Shown here piece after piece: positions 1 to 5,996 of a stretch of DNA of 5,996 nucleotides. The number at the start of each line of letters is the position of its first letter. The stretch's first letter is position 1. Source of the stretch: Anaerolinea sp. (GTDB taxonomy: Bacteria; Chloroflexota; Anaerolineae; JAAEKA01); assembly GCA_014879765.1 (NCBI GenBank), contig JACSRL010000092.1:1-5996 (forward strand). Direction: 5' to 3'. The position numbers and the translations under genes were made by a program. The notes beneath the pieces are model-generated. The model was not told the origin of the DNA. It saw only the letters and a list, made by a program, of their open reading frames with translations, and did not search any database.

Positions 1-86
1 AGGTGCCAGGCACTTGAATCTGCGTTTGCAGCAACGTCGTCGGAGGTAATTCTGTCTGCAAATCGCCTCCAAAGTGCCTGGCACCT
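1..86. repeat. Palindromic inverted-repeat element (REP-like)
   Basis: The arms aggtgccaggcactt (1-15) and aagtgcctggcacct (72-86) are perfect reverse complements, and each arm is itself nearly palindromic around GTGCC(A/T)GGCAC. Inside, gcgtttgcag (22-31) pairs with ctgcaaatcgc (56-66) with one bulged base, so the unit can fold as a long two-part stem with a loop of about 24 bases. It has no open frame of note. REP-like intergenic repeats moved by a RAYT-type transposase have this kind of build, but no transposase is visible here. It begins at the first base of the window and may extend to the left. Confidence 0.75.
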
Positions 87-250
87 GAGCAGCTACTACC
101 ATTGTACGATGGCTGCCCTGCTTTCGCGCGCTGGTCAGGCAGCCGCCGACACTCTTGATTCGAGGGGACGACGTGAAACGCATGGCCATGGCGACCAGGC
201 GACGCAGCCAACGCGGGCGCGGCCGGCTAGCCGGCGGCGACGGCCGGCGG
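87..250. other. Non-coding stretch downstream of the MFS gene
   Basis: Apart from the hairpin and the second tandem-repeat unit described separately, this stretch shows no gene with a ribosome binding site or recognisable protein. Open frames on the plus strand here run into the back of the MFS gene and have Arg/Pro-rich, low-complexity translations typical of GC-rich shadow frames. A 10-bp palindrome (catggccatg, 181-190) is probably chance. Confidence 0.5.
111..144. other. Bulged hairpin downstream of the MFS gene
   Basis: Bases 111-120 (ggctgccctg) pair with 136-144 (caggcagcc), giving nine pairs with one bulged base and a 15-base loop. It lies about 107 bases after the MFS stop in the direction of transcription. 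There is no U-tract on either side, so a role as terminator is only a possibility. Confidence 0.35.
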
Positions 251-274
251 CTAGCCGGCGGCGACGGCCGGCGG
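227..274 (-). repeat. 24-bp perfect tandem duplication spanning the MFS stop codon
   Basis: Two identical 24-bp units, 251-274 and 227-250, lie head to tail. On the minus strand each reads as seven codons, PPAVAAG, and a TAG stop. The first unit is the true end of the MFS gene; the second is in the same frame directly after it. The ctag at each stop is flanked by self-complementary bases (a 14-bp palindrome, 222-235, at the second one). Replication slippage in GC-rich DNA is the simplest origin. Confidence 0.9.
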
Positions 275-1882
275 CCCATCGGCCAGTTTGGCGCCTTCGG
301 CCCGTTTGGGCAACGACTGGACATACCACAGCGCCAGCAGCGCGAACAGCGCCACCGCCGCGAAGGCCACCTTGAGCGCGATGATCTGAGCCTCGGCGTA
401 GTTTTCCGTGACAGCCGCCACCTCTTCGGGACTCAGACCGGCCGACTCAGCGGCCACAGCCACCTGCTCGACGCTGACGAAGTTAGCGTTTTGCTCGGCC
501 TGGGCGGTCAACTGCGGCGCCAGGGCGGCCAGCGTGGGATCGGTCAGCACCTGCTTCTGGAAGCTGCTCACCAGTGAGGCGATCAGGATCGAGCCTACCA
601 ACGCGACGCCGAGAGACGCGCCCAGATTCATGGCCGTCCCTTGCAGGCCGCCGGCCTCGCTGCCCCGCTCCGGCGTGACCGAGGACATGATGACGTTGCC
701 CAACTGCGACACCAGCAGCCCGTTGCCGGCGCCGACCATGGCCAGCGCCAGCGCAAAGCCGGCCGTGCGCAGATCGGCGCTGGTGAAGGCGATCAGCAGG
801 ATGATGCCGATCAGCATCGACAACAGGCCGGCCAAAGCGATACGCTGCGGCGAGTGACGCCCTGCCAGGCGCGCCCCGGCCAGCGCAAACACCAGCAGCG
901 ACAGCGAGAGCGGCAGCAGGGCAACGCCGGTCTGCAAGGCGTCGTAGCCGAGCACCGTCTGCAGGTAGAGCGGCAGCACGAAGAAGATGCCCATGATGAT
1001 GAACTGCTGGCACAGGTAGGTGGTCAGACCGGCCCGCATGGGGGGAATCTCCAGCAGCCGCACGTCCAGCATTGGCTCCTTTTGCGCCGCCAGCAGGGCC
1101 CGTTCGTGGCGGGCAAAGAGTCCCAGCAACACAAGACCCACTGAGATCAGCCAGAAGACGGGCGACAGTCCCAGCGGCGTGAACGGCGCCGACGCGCTGG
1201 GTGCGATCCAGCCCCACTGGCTGGAGCGCAGAATGCCAAAGACGGCCATTCCCAGGCCGGCCGCCGAGAGGACGACGCCGGTGAGATCCAGCTTGCCCTG
1301 CCGGCCGGCCGTTGCCGGTATCTTGCTCAGGAAAAGCATCAGCGCCAGCACCACCACCGTCTCGCCGGCAAAGACCAGACGCCAGGTGTAGTTGGCCGTC
1401 ACCCAGCCGCCGATCAGCGGGCCTAAGGCGGCCGATGCGCCGCTGACGCCGCCCAGAATGCCATAGGCCAGGGCGCGTTGCTGGCCGGAATAGGTGGCGG
1501 CGGTCAGCGCAGCGATGGCGGGGATGACCAGCACCGCGCCGAAGCCTTCGATGAACGACCAGCCCACCAGGAGCACCCCCAGATTGGGGGAAAGCGCGGT
1601 GGTCAGCGACCCGGCGCCGTAGATCAACAGGCCCACCATGTAGGCCCGCCGCGCGCCCCAGCGGTCGCCCAGCTTGCCGCCCAGCAGCATGAACGCGGCC
1701 ATGACCAGCGTGTAGAGGGTGATGGCCGTCTGCAAGCCGACCACCGTGGTGTTCAGGTCCGCCGCGACCTGGGTGATGGACACGTTCATGACCGTGGTGT
1801 CCAGCACCATGATGAACTGGGCCGCAGCCAGCATGGCGATGACGGCCCAGCCGGCGTTCTTTTCCGGCGTCTTGTTTGTCAT
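251..1882 (-). CDS. MFS transporter, DHA2 family (EmrB/QacA-type, 14 TM)
   Basis: A 543-residue inner-membrane drug:proton antiporter-type exporter. TM1 carries the DHA2 signature LDTTVMNVSI (28-37). The TM2-TM3 loop has MFS motif A, GGKLGDRWGARR (68-79). TM5 has the antiporter motif C, seen as SGASAALGPLIGG (147-159), followed by YTWRLVF. The hydrophobic pattern fits 14 helices. A long polar loop (about 438-500) before the last helix is usual for DHA2 proteins. The tail is Ala/Pro-rich and ends PPAVAAG; its coding sequence and TAG stop are duplicated in tandem just downstream. The frame is open for 66 more codons to 2080, but that extension is polar, overlaps the ATPase gene and lacks a reason to be translated. 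The ATG at 1882 has AGGA 9 bases upstream and lies just before TM1. Probably co-transcribed with the ATPase. The exported compound cannot be deduced. Confidence 0.94.
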   Translation of the reverse strand: MTNKTPEKNAGWAVIAMLAAAQFIMVLDTTVMNVSITQVAADLNTTVVGLQTAITLYTLVMAAFMLLGGKLGDRWGARRAYMVGLLIYGAGSLTTALSPNLGVLLVGWSFIEGFGAVLVIPAIAALTAATYSGQQRALAYGILGGVSGASAALGPLIGGWVTANYTWRLVFAGETVVVLALMLFLSKIPATAGRQGKLDLTGVVLSAAGLGMAVFGILRSSQWGWIAPSASAPFTPLGLSPVFWLISVGLVLLGLFARHERALLAAQKEPMLDVRLLEIPPMRAGLTTYLCQQFIIMGIFFVLPLYLQTVLGYDALQTGVALLPLSLSLLVFALAGARLAGRHSPQRIALAGLLSMLIGIILLIAFTSADLRTAGFALALAMVGAGNGLLVSQLGNVIMSSVTPERGSEAGGLQGTAMNLGASLGVALVGSILIASLVSSFQKQVLTDPTLAALAPQLTAQAEQNANFVSVEQVAVAAESAGLSPEEVAAVTENYAEAQIIALKVAFAAVALFALLALWYVQSLPKRAEGAKLADGPPAVAAG

Positions 1883-1891
1883 GCAGGGAAA

Positions 1892-1901
1892 TCCTGTCCT
1901 T
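1892..1901 (-). promoter_or_regulatory. Ribosome binding site of the MFS gene
   Basis: The minus strand reads AAGGACAGGA, two AGGA cores, the nearer one 9 bases before the ATG at 1882. This supports that start over any codon further upstream in the same open frame. Confidence 0.7.
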
Positions 1902-1926
1902 GATAGATTGGCGCTGCGTCTTCGTC

Positions 1927-1940
1927 CACGGCGCGCCGTG
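1927..1940. repeat. Perfect 14-bp palindrome in the ATPase-MFS spacer
   Basis: The sequence cacggcgcgccgtg is fully self-complementary and begins one base after the ATPase stop codon in the direction of transcription. It could form a compact GC-rich hairpin in the transcript. It has no following U-tract, so it is unlikely to be an intrinsic terminator; protection or processing of the upstream message, or a protein-binding site, are alternatives. Confidence 0.6.
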
Positions 1941-1941
1941 A

Positions 1942-4794
1942 TCAGCCTCCGGTGCTGGCCGCCAGCGCTGACGACGCCTCCGGCTGAGCCGCCGTGCTGC
2001 TCTGGCCCCGCCGCAGGAAGACCTTGATCACCTCGTAGACCAGCGTCAGAGCCAGAGCCAGGCCGATGGCTTGCAGCCACTGGTTGCCGTCCAACGGGGT
2101 CAACTTCAGGATGCGCTGCGTAAAGCCCAACTCGGTGGAGAGGAAGGTGATCGCGATCGACAGACCATACAGCATCAACTGTTGCCGGTCGGTGAAGTTC
2201 TGCACCTGGAACAAAGTCTCGGTCTCCGAGCGGGAGCTGAGGCCGATGACGATGTTGAACAGAGAGAAGACCGCAAAGCCCATGGTGGCGGCCAGTTGGG
2301 CGTTGACCGGCTCATAGTGGGTCTCCACGGCCAGGGTGCCGATGGCAACCAACAGACCGATGAAGATCAGCCGCATCCACTGCGCCCGTGACAGCACCGG
2401 CTGGCTCAGCGGCCGCGGCTTGCGCTCCATCAGCCCCGGCAGCGGCTTGTCGTAGCCCAGGGCGATGGCGATGGGCACCTGCACCAGGAAGTTGATCCAC
2501 AGCACCACCGCCGGCGAGAAGGGCACGCCGCCCAGAATGACGAAGAGCGCCGCGCCCAGATAGGCGGCGATGAAGGCCACCAGCGCCGTGATCTGAAAGC
2601 GGATGTATTTCGCCAGGTTATCGTAGATCGCCCGGCCATACTCCACCGCCTTGACGATGGTGGCGAAGTTGTCGTCGGTCAGGATCATCACGGCCGCGCC
2701 TTTGCTGACCTCGGTGCCGGTGATGCCCATGGCCACGCCGATGTCGGCCTTCTTCAGCGCCGGCGCATCGTTGACGCCGTCGCCGGTCATGGCCACGATG
2801 TTCTGTTTGCGCTGCAGCAGGTCCACCAGGCGGATCTTGTCCTCCGGCGCGACGCGCGCCACCACGCCGATGTTGTCCAGGTCCTGCGTAAGCTGCTCGT
2901 CGCTCATGGCCGCGAACTGGGCGCCGGTCAGCGCCTTGCCCTCGATGCCCAACTGCTTGCCGATGGCCGCCGCGGTCACCGCGTGGTCGCCCGTGATCAT
3001 GCGCACCTGGATGCCGGCGCTGTGGCATTTGGCGATGGCGTCCCGCGCCTCGGGCCGCGGCGGATCGACGATGCCAACCATGGCCATCAGCGTCAGATCG
3101 GTGATCTGCTCGATCAGGTTGCCCTTGGGGTTGAAGGTCGCGGGGTCGAAGTCGCGGCGGGCCACCACCATGACGCGTTCGCCCTGGGCCGCCATGCGCT
3201 CGTTTTCTTTAGAGGCCAGCGCGGCATTGTCGGCAGTGACAGCCACATCCGGCCCTTCGGGCATCCAGAAATAGCCGCCGCGCTTGAGCAGCACATCGGG
3301 CGCGCCCTTGACAAAGGCCCGCACCACTGGCTTGCCCTGCTCATCCTGCATGTTGTGGAAGGTGGCCATGAACTTGTAGTCGGAGTCGAAGGGCACCTCG
3401 GCGACGCGCGGGAACATCTGACGCGCGTCGTCCACGCTGACGCCCCCCTTTTCGGCCAGCACGATCAGCGCGCCCTCGGTGGGATCGCCGATCAGCGCCT
3501 CGCCGTCCAGCCGGGCATCGGCGCAGAGCGCCATGGCCAGCATCATCTGCTCCAGGTCAAGCTTAGCGCCGCCCGCGGTCTTGATCTGGCCTTCGGTGCT
3601 GTAGGCTGCTCCGCCTTTCTGCCAGGGCGCGCCGGCCGCCAGGCCGCGGGTCAACTGCAGCTCGCCGGCCGTGCCGTAGCCCTCGCCGGTCACCCGGTAG
3701 CGGTTCTGGCCAGGGATGGAGACCTCGACGGCCGTCATCTTGTTCAGCGTCAGCGTGCCGGTCTTGTCGGAGCAGATGGCCGAGACGGAGCCCAGCGTCT
3801 CCACCGAGGGCAGCCGTTTGACGATGGCGCCCTGGCTGGCCAGCACGCGGGTGCCCATGGAGTAGAGGGTGGTGACCACCACAGGCATGCCGGTGGGGAT
3901 GGCCGAGATGGCCAGCGCGATGCCGGCCAGGAAGATGGCGTCGAACACATCGGAGAAGGGCAGCCCCTGCGCCTGAGCGTTGCGCCAGCCCAGCAGGAGC
4001 ATCAGCAGGAAGGCGACGCCGGCGATGCCAGCGATGATCACCACCAGCTTGTCCAGTTGCTTCTGCAAGGGGGTCTTGTCGGCCTCGGTCTTGTTGAGCA
4101 GGTCGGCGATGTGGCCCATCTCGGTGCCCATGCCGGTGGTGGTGACGATCATCTCGCCGCGGCCGCGCGTCACCGAGGTGTTCATGAAGGCCATGTTGTG
4201 GCGGTCGCCCAGCGCGACATCGGGCTTGTCGATGGTCGCCTCGTCCTTGGAGGAGGCCACGCTTTCGCCGGTCAGGGCGGCCTCTTCGATCTCCAGGGTG
4301 GCAGTGACGAAAAGGCGACCATCGGCCGGCACGCGGTTGCCCGCTTCCATCAGCACGATGTCGCCCGGCGCCAGCTCCTCGGCGTCCACCTCCACCGCCT
4401 GGCCGTCGCGGCGCACGCGGGCGATGGACTTCATCATCTGCTCCAGCGCGGCCAGGCTGGCCTCGGCCTTGGACTCCTGGTTGCGGCCCATGACGGCGTT
4501 GAAAACGGTCAGCAGCAGCAGGGCCAGCGTGGTGCCCAGCTCGCCGGTGAAGATCTGGTTGATGATCGCGGCGGCCACCAGCAGGATCTGCATGAAATCC
4601 TTGTACTGGCGCAGGAAGGCCTGCCAGCCCGGCTCCTTCTTCTTGGCGGCCAGCTTGTTGGGGCCCACCTGCTGCAAGCGCTGCTTGGCCTCGGCCGTGC
4701 TCAGCCCCTTGGCTGGATCGACGCCCAACTGCTGCGCCACGGCCTCGACCGGCATGGCGTACCACTTGGATTGACTAGCGGATGATTCTGCCAT
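1942..4794 (-). CDS. P-type cation-transporting ATPase, P2-like, with atypical transport site
   Basis: A 950-residue integral membrane pump with the full P2 layout. It has an N-terminal cation-ATPase domain (about 10-80), M1-M2 (about 67-103), an actuator domain with TGES (175-178), M3-M4 (about 249-312), the phosphorylation site CSDKTGTLT (341-349, D343), a nucleotide-binding domain with FDSDYKF (469-475) and KGAPD (496-500), the hinge motifs MITGDH (599-604) and GDGVNDAP (671-678), then M5-M10 (about 728-926). These show an ATP-driven transporter that forms an aspartyl-phosphate. The substrate is unclear. M4 reads PTGMP (300-304) where Ca2+ pumps have PEGLP, and M5 and M6 lack the usual acidic ligands. 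No soft-metal N-terminal domain (CXXC type) is present, which argues against a P1B heavy-metal pump. The start ATG has AAGGAG at 4803-4808, 8 bases away. The MFS gene follows after 59 bp. General annotation would be 'cation-translocating P-type ATPase'; Ca2+ specificity should not be assumed. Confidence 0.96.
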   Translation of the reverse strand: MAESSASQSKWYAMPVEAVAQQLGVDPAKGLSTAEAKQRLQQVGPNKLAAKKKEPGWQAFLRQYKDFMQILLVAAAIINQIFTGELGTTLALLLLTVFNAVMGRNQESKAEASLAALEQMMKSIARVRRDGQAVEVDAEELAPGDIVLMEAGNRVPADGRLFVTATLEIEEAALTGESVASSKDEATIDKPDVALGDRHNMAFMNTSVTRGRGEMIVTTTGMGTEMGHIADLLNKTEADKTPLQKQLDKLVVIIAGIAGVAFLLMLLLGWRNAQAQGLPFSDVFDAIFLAGIALAISAIPTGMPVVVTTLYSMGTRVLASQGAIVKRLPSVETLGSVSAICSDKTGTLTLNKMTAVEVSIPGQNRYRVTGEGYGTAGELQLTRGLAAGAPWQKGGAAYSTEGQIKTAGGAKLDLEQMMLAMALCADARLDGEALIGDPTEGALIVLAEKGGVSVDDARQMFPRVAEVPFDSDYKFMATFHNMQDEQGKPVVRAFVKGAPDVLLKRGGYFWMPEGPDVAVTADNAALASKENERMAAQGERVMVVARRDFDPATFNPKGNLIEQITDLTLMAMVGIVDPPRPEARDAIAKCHSAGIQVRMITGDHAVTAAAIGKQLGIEGKALTGAQFAAMSDEQLTQDLDNIGVVARVAPEDKIRLVDLLQRKQNIVAMTGDGVNDAPALKKADIGVAMGITGTEVSKGAAVMILTDDNFATIVKAVEYGRAIYDNLAKYIRFQITALVAFIAAYLGAALFVILGGVPFSPAVVLWINFLVQVPIAIALGYDKPLPGLMERKPRPLSQPVLSRAQWMRLIFIGLLVAIGTLAVETHYEPVNAQLAATMGFAVFSLFNIVIGLSSRSETETLFQVQNFTDRQQLMLYGLSIAITFLSTELGFTQRILKLTPLDGNQWLQAIGLALALTLVYEVIKVFLRRGQSSTAAQPEASSALAASTGG

Positions 4795-4802
4795 AAACGT
4801 TG

Positions 4803-4808
4803 CTCCTT
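4803..4808 (-). promoter_or_regulatory. Ribosome binding site of the ATPase gene
   Basis: AAGGAG on the minus strand lies 8 bases before the ATG at 4794, the same core and spacing as the ppk2 site. Confidence 0.85.
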
Positions 4809-4844
4809 GAGATCAATTCACGGTGCATATTGCGAGTTTTCGGC

Positions 4845-4881
4845 AATGCGTCAGGATAATGCGTCACACGTCATGCGTAAC
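4845..4881. repeat. Three ATGCGT direct repeats before the ATPase gene
   Basis: The 9-mer aatgcgtca occurs at 4845-4853 and 4858-4866, and a related catgcgtaa sits at 4872-4880 in the arm of the inverted repeat. The ATGCGT cores start at 4846, 4859 and 4873, a spacing of 13 and 14 bases. They are 52-80 bases upstream of the ATPase start codon, where a promoter or operator would be expected. They may also be debris of the neighbouring repeat. Confidence 0.5.
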
Positions 4882-4976
4882 CGGATAGATGTGAACGATG
4901 GGTTTCCTCATGCGCCGGGCGTCCTTGCGCCGCCGAAGCCACCGCCCGCGATTCCGGTTACGGGTTACGCATGACG
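4869..4976. repeat. Inverted-repeat element between ppk2 and the ATPase gene
   Basis: The left arm cgtcatgcgtaaccgga (4869-4885) is matched by its reverse complement in 4953-4976, where the 7-bp block ggttacg occurs twice in tandem (4956-4962 and 4963-4969). Without the extra copy the arms would be a perfect 17-bp inverted repeat around a 67-bp centre. As it stands, the left arm can pair 14 bp with 4963-4976 or 10 bp with 4953-4962. There is no U-tract after either arm, so it is not a standard terminator. It could be a REP- or MITE-like repeat or a transcript-processing hairpin. Nothing inside it looks coding. Confidence 0.75.
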
Positions 4977-5015
4977 GGTTTCCAACGAACCGTCCAGCCA
5001 ACGCGTCTCCCATCG

Positions 5016-5891
5016 TCAATAGATTGCGGGGACCATCCGATACGGATAGTCCGGCTCGACGTAGTCGCCTTTGGCCTGACGCTTGGGGAACTTGACGCGC
5101 TCGCGCGGCACATCCTCGTAGGGCACCTGGCTGAGCAGATGCGAAATGCAGTTCAGCCGCGCCCGACGCTTATCGTTGGCATCGACCACGTACCAGGGGG
5201 TCTCGGGCGTGTCGGTGGCGGCGAACATCGCGTCGCGGGCGCGAGAGTAATCGTACCAGCGGGTGTAGCTTTTGATGTCCATGGGGGTCAGCTTCCAGAT
5301 CTTGCGCGGGTCGGTGTCGCGGGCCCGCAGCCGCTCGTCCTGAACCTCCATGCTGACCTCCAGCCAGTACTTGACCAGGATCACGCCGGAGTTGGTGATG
5401 GCGCGCTCCACCGGTGGAGTGTTTTTGAGGAAATACTCGACCTGCTCCGGCGTGGCAAAGCCCATCACCCGCTCCACGCCGGCCCGGTTGTACCAACTGC
5501 GGTCGAAGATCACCACCTCGCCGGCGGCCGGCAGATGGGGGACGTAGCGCTGGATGTACATCTGCGACTTCTCGCGCTCGCTGGGGGCAGAGAGGGCCAC
5601 CACGCGAAAGACGCGCGGGCTGACCCGTTCAGTGATACGCTTGATGACGCCGCCCTTGCCGGCCGTATCGCGGCCCTCGAAGAGCACGCAGACCTTGGCG
5701 CCGCTGGCCTTGACCCATTCCTGCATCTTGACCAGCTCGACCTGGAGCTTTTCCATCTCCTGCTCGAACTCCTTGTTGCTCATCTTGGGCTTCGGCTCGG
5801 CTGCTGCTGCAGGCGCAGATGCGCTGCCTGGAGCAAGGACCTTGGCCTCCGCTTGGCGCTTCTCCTTCTTCTTGACTTTCTTCTTGCCCAT
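5016..5891 (-). CDS. ppk2: Polyphosphate kinase 2 (PPK2 family, class I-like)
   Basis: A cytosolic enzyme expected to transfer phosphate between polyphosphate and nucleoside diphosphates (polyP + NDP <-> shorter polyP + NTP). The protein is 291 residues, the usual length of a one-domain PPK2. Visible motifs are a Walker A loop, GRDTAGKGG (residues 73-81, K79); QRYVPHLPAAGE (114-125); a Walker B/DRSWYNRAGVERVMGF block (130-145, D130 and R131); and the WKLTPMD lid-side motif (199-205). Only one kinase domain is present. An Ala/Pro/Lys-rich tail (residues 2-37) precedes the core. The frame stays open for eight more codons to a TTG at 5915, but the ATG at 5891 is preferred because AAGGAG lies 8 bases before it. 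The gene lies 221 bp upstream of the ATPase on the same strand. Family assignment is firm. The class I call and direction of reaction rest on overall motif resemblance; class III (AMP and ADP use) cannot be excluded by eye. Confidence 0.95.
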   Translation of the reverse strand: MGKKKVKKKEKRQAEAKVLAPGSASAPAAAAEPKPKMSNKEFEQEMEKLQVELVKMQEWVKASGAKVCVLFEGRDTAGKGGVIKRITERVSPRVFRVVALSAPSEREKSQMYIQRYVPHLPAAGEVVIFDRSWYNRAGVERVMGFATPEQVEYFLKNTPPVERAITNSGVILVKYWLEVSMEVQDERLRARDTDPRKIWKLTPMDIKSYTRWYDYSRARDAMFAATDTPETPWYVVDANDKRRARLNCISHLLSQVPYEDVPRERVKFPKRQAKGDYVEPDYPYRMVPAIY

Positions 5892-5996
5892 CGTTAGTTC
5901 TCCTTGTCTTGACAACAGTCCGAATCCTACATGACTCCACTGAAAAAAGGTCGGTCAAACTCGCGTTTTCTGGCGAATTGGGTACACTGAATGGCA
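5892..5996 (-). promoter_or_regulatory. ppk2 leader and likely promoter region
   Basis: This 105-bp stretch before ppk2 holds no gene that I can see. On the minus strand there is a good -35-like TTGACC (5953-5958) and a -10-like TAGGAT preceded by TG (5924-5929). They are 23 bases apart, too far for a standard sigma-70 pair, so no promoter can be fixed with confidence. An A/T-rich run (5942-5947) lies between them. The presence of a promoter here is inferred from position; nothing upstream of 5996 is visible. Confidence 0.25.
5900..5905 (-). promoter_or_regulatory. Ribosome binding site that fixes the ppk2 start
   Basis: AAGGAG on the minus strand ends 8 bases before the ATG at 5891. It lies inside the possible TTG-started extension (5892-5915), so it supports the shorter 291-residue protein. 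A short imperfect hairpin (TTGTC-TT-GACAA, 5904-5915) touches its upstream edge. Confidence 0.85.

Noticed and set aside
1..86. CRISPR or tandem-repeat array reading of the left-edge repeat
   Set aside because: Only two copies, in inverted and not direct orientation, with no regular spacers.
155..577. Plus-strand open frame of 140 codons at the left side
   Set aside because: Mostly antisense to the MFS gene; Arg/Gly/Gln/His-rich translation with repeat-derived residues, no domain.
1883..2080. 66-codon N-terminal extension of the MFS protein
   Set aside because: Polar, low-complexity and out of frame over the ATPase end; the ATG at 1882 has its own ribosome binding site and sits right before TM1.
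3563..4765. A 400-codon minus-strand frame overlapping the ATPase gene
   Set aside because: Same-strand shifted frame of the ATPase, with Arg/Gly/Ala/His-rich sequence and no domain.
2983..4785. A 600-codon open frame on the plus strand opposite the ATPase gene
   Set aside because: It is fully antisense to a gene with every P-type ATPase motif. Its translation is rich in Gly, His, Gln and Asp with no recognisable domain, as expected for the mirror frame of a GC-rich gene.
4971..5897. A 308-codon open frame on the plus strand opposite ppk2
   Set aside because: Antisense shadow of the clear PPK2 coding sequence; no domain and no convincing ribosome binding site.
5953..5985. A plus-strand promoter near the right edge (TACACT -10-like at 5982-5987)
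   Set aside because: No matching -35 at a normal distance, and no gene start is visible before the window ends.

Overview
The window is GC-rich bacterial DNA with three complete protein genes, all on the minus strand. In transcription order, from right to left, they are a class I-like polyphosphate kinase 2 (5016-5891), a 950-residue P-type cation ATPase (1942-4794) and a 14-TM DHA2-family (EmrB/QacA-type) MFS exporter (251-1882). Each gene has a purine-rich ribosome binding site 8-9 bases before its chosen ATG. High G+C, the GTGCC(A/T)GGCAC palindromic repeat at the left edge and the general look of the proteins would suit an environmental Chloroflexota-like bacterium. That taxonomic guess is inference only; no marker gene is present.

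Layout: 1-250 is non-coding and rich in structure. It holds an 86-bp inverted-repeat element at the very edge, a bulged hairpin at 111-144, and a 24-bp tandem duplication (227-274) that copies the last seven codons and the stop of the MFS gene. The ATPase and MFS genes are 59 bp apart, with a perfect 14-bp palindrome just after the ATPase stop, so they look like one transcription unit. The 221-bp gap between ppk2 and the ATPase (4795-5015) carries a 17-bp inverted repeat whose right arm has gained a 7-bp duplication, plus three ATGCGT direct repeats near the ATPase start. The right edge (5892-5996) is the ppk2 leader and probable promoter region.

Function: PPK2 exchanges phosphate between polyphosphate and nucleotides, the ATPase spends ATP to move a substrate across the membrane, and the MFS protein exports compounds using the proton gradient. 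A shared role in energy-stress or ion and toxicant homeostasis is plausible but unproven. The most notable point is that the ATPase has every catalytic motif of a P2-type pump but lacks all the acidic residues that bind cations inside the membrane in Ca2+ and Na+/K+ pumps, so its substrate cannot be taken from the family label. No RNA gene, CRISPR array, insertion sequence or transposase gene was seen. I do not see a clearly novel multi-gene system; the unusual material is the ATPase transport site and the intergenic repeat elements.
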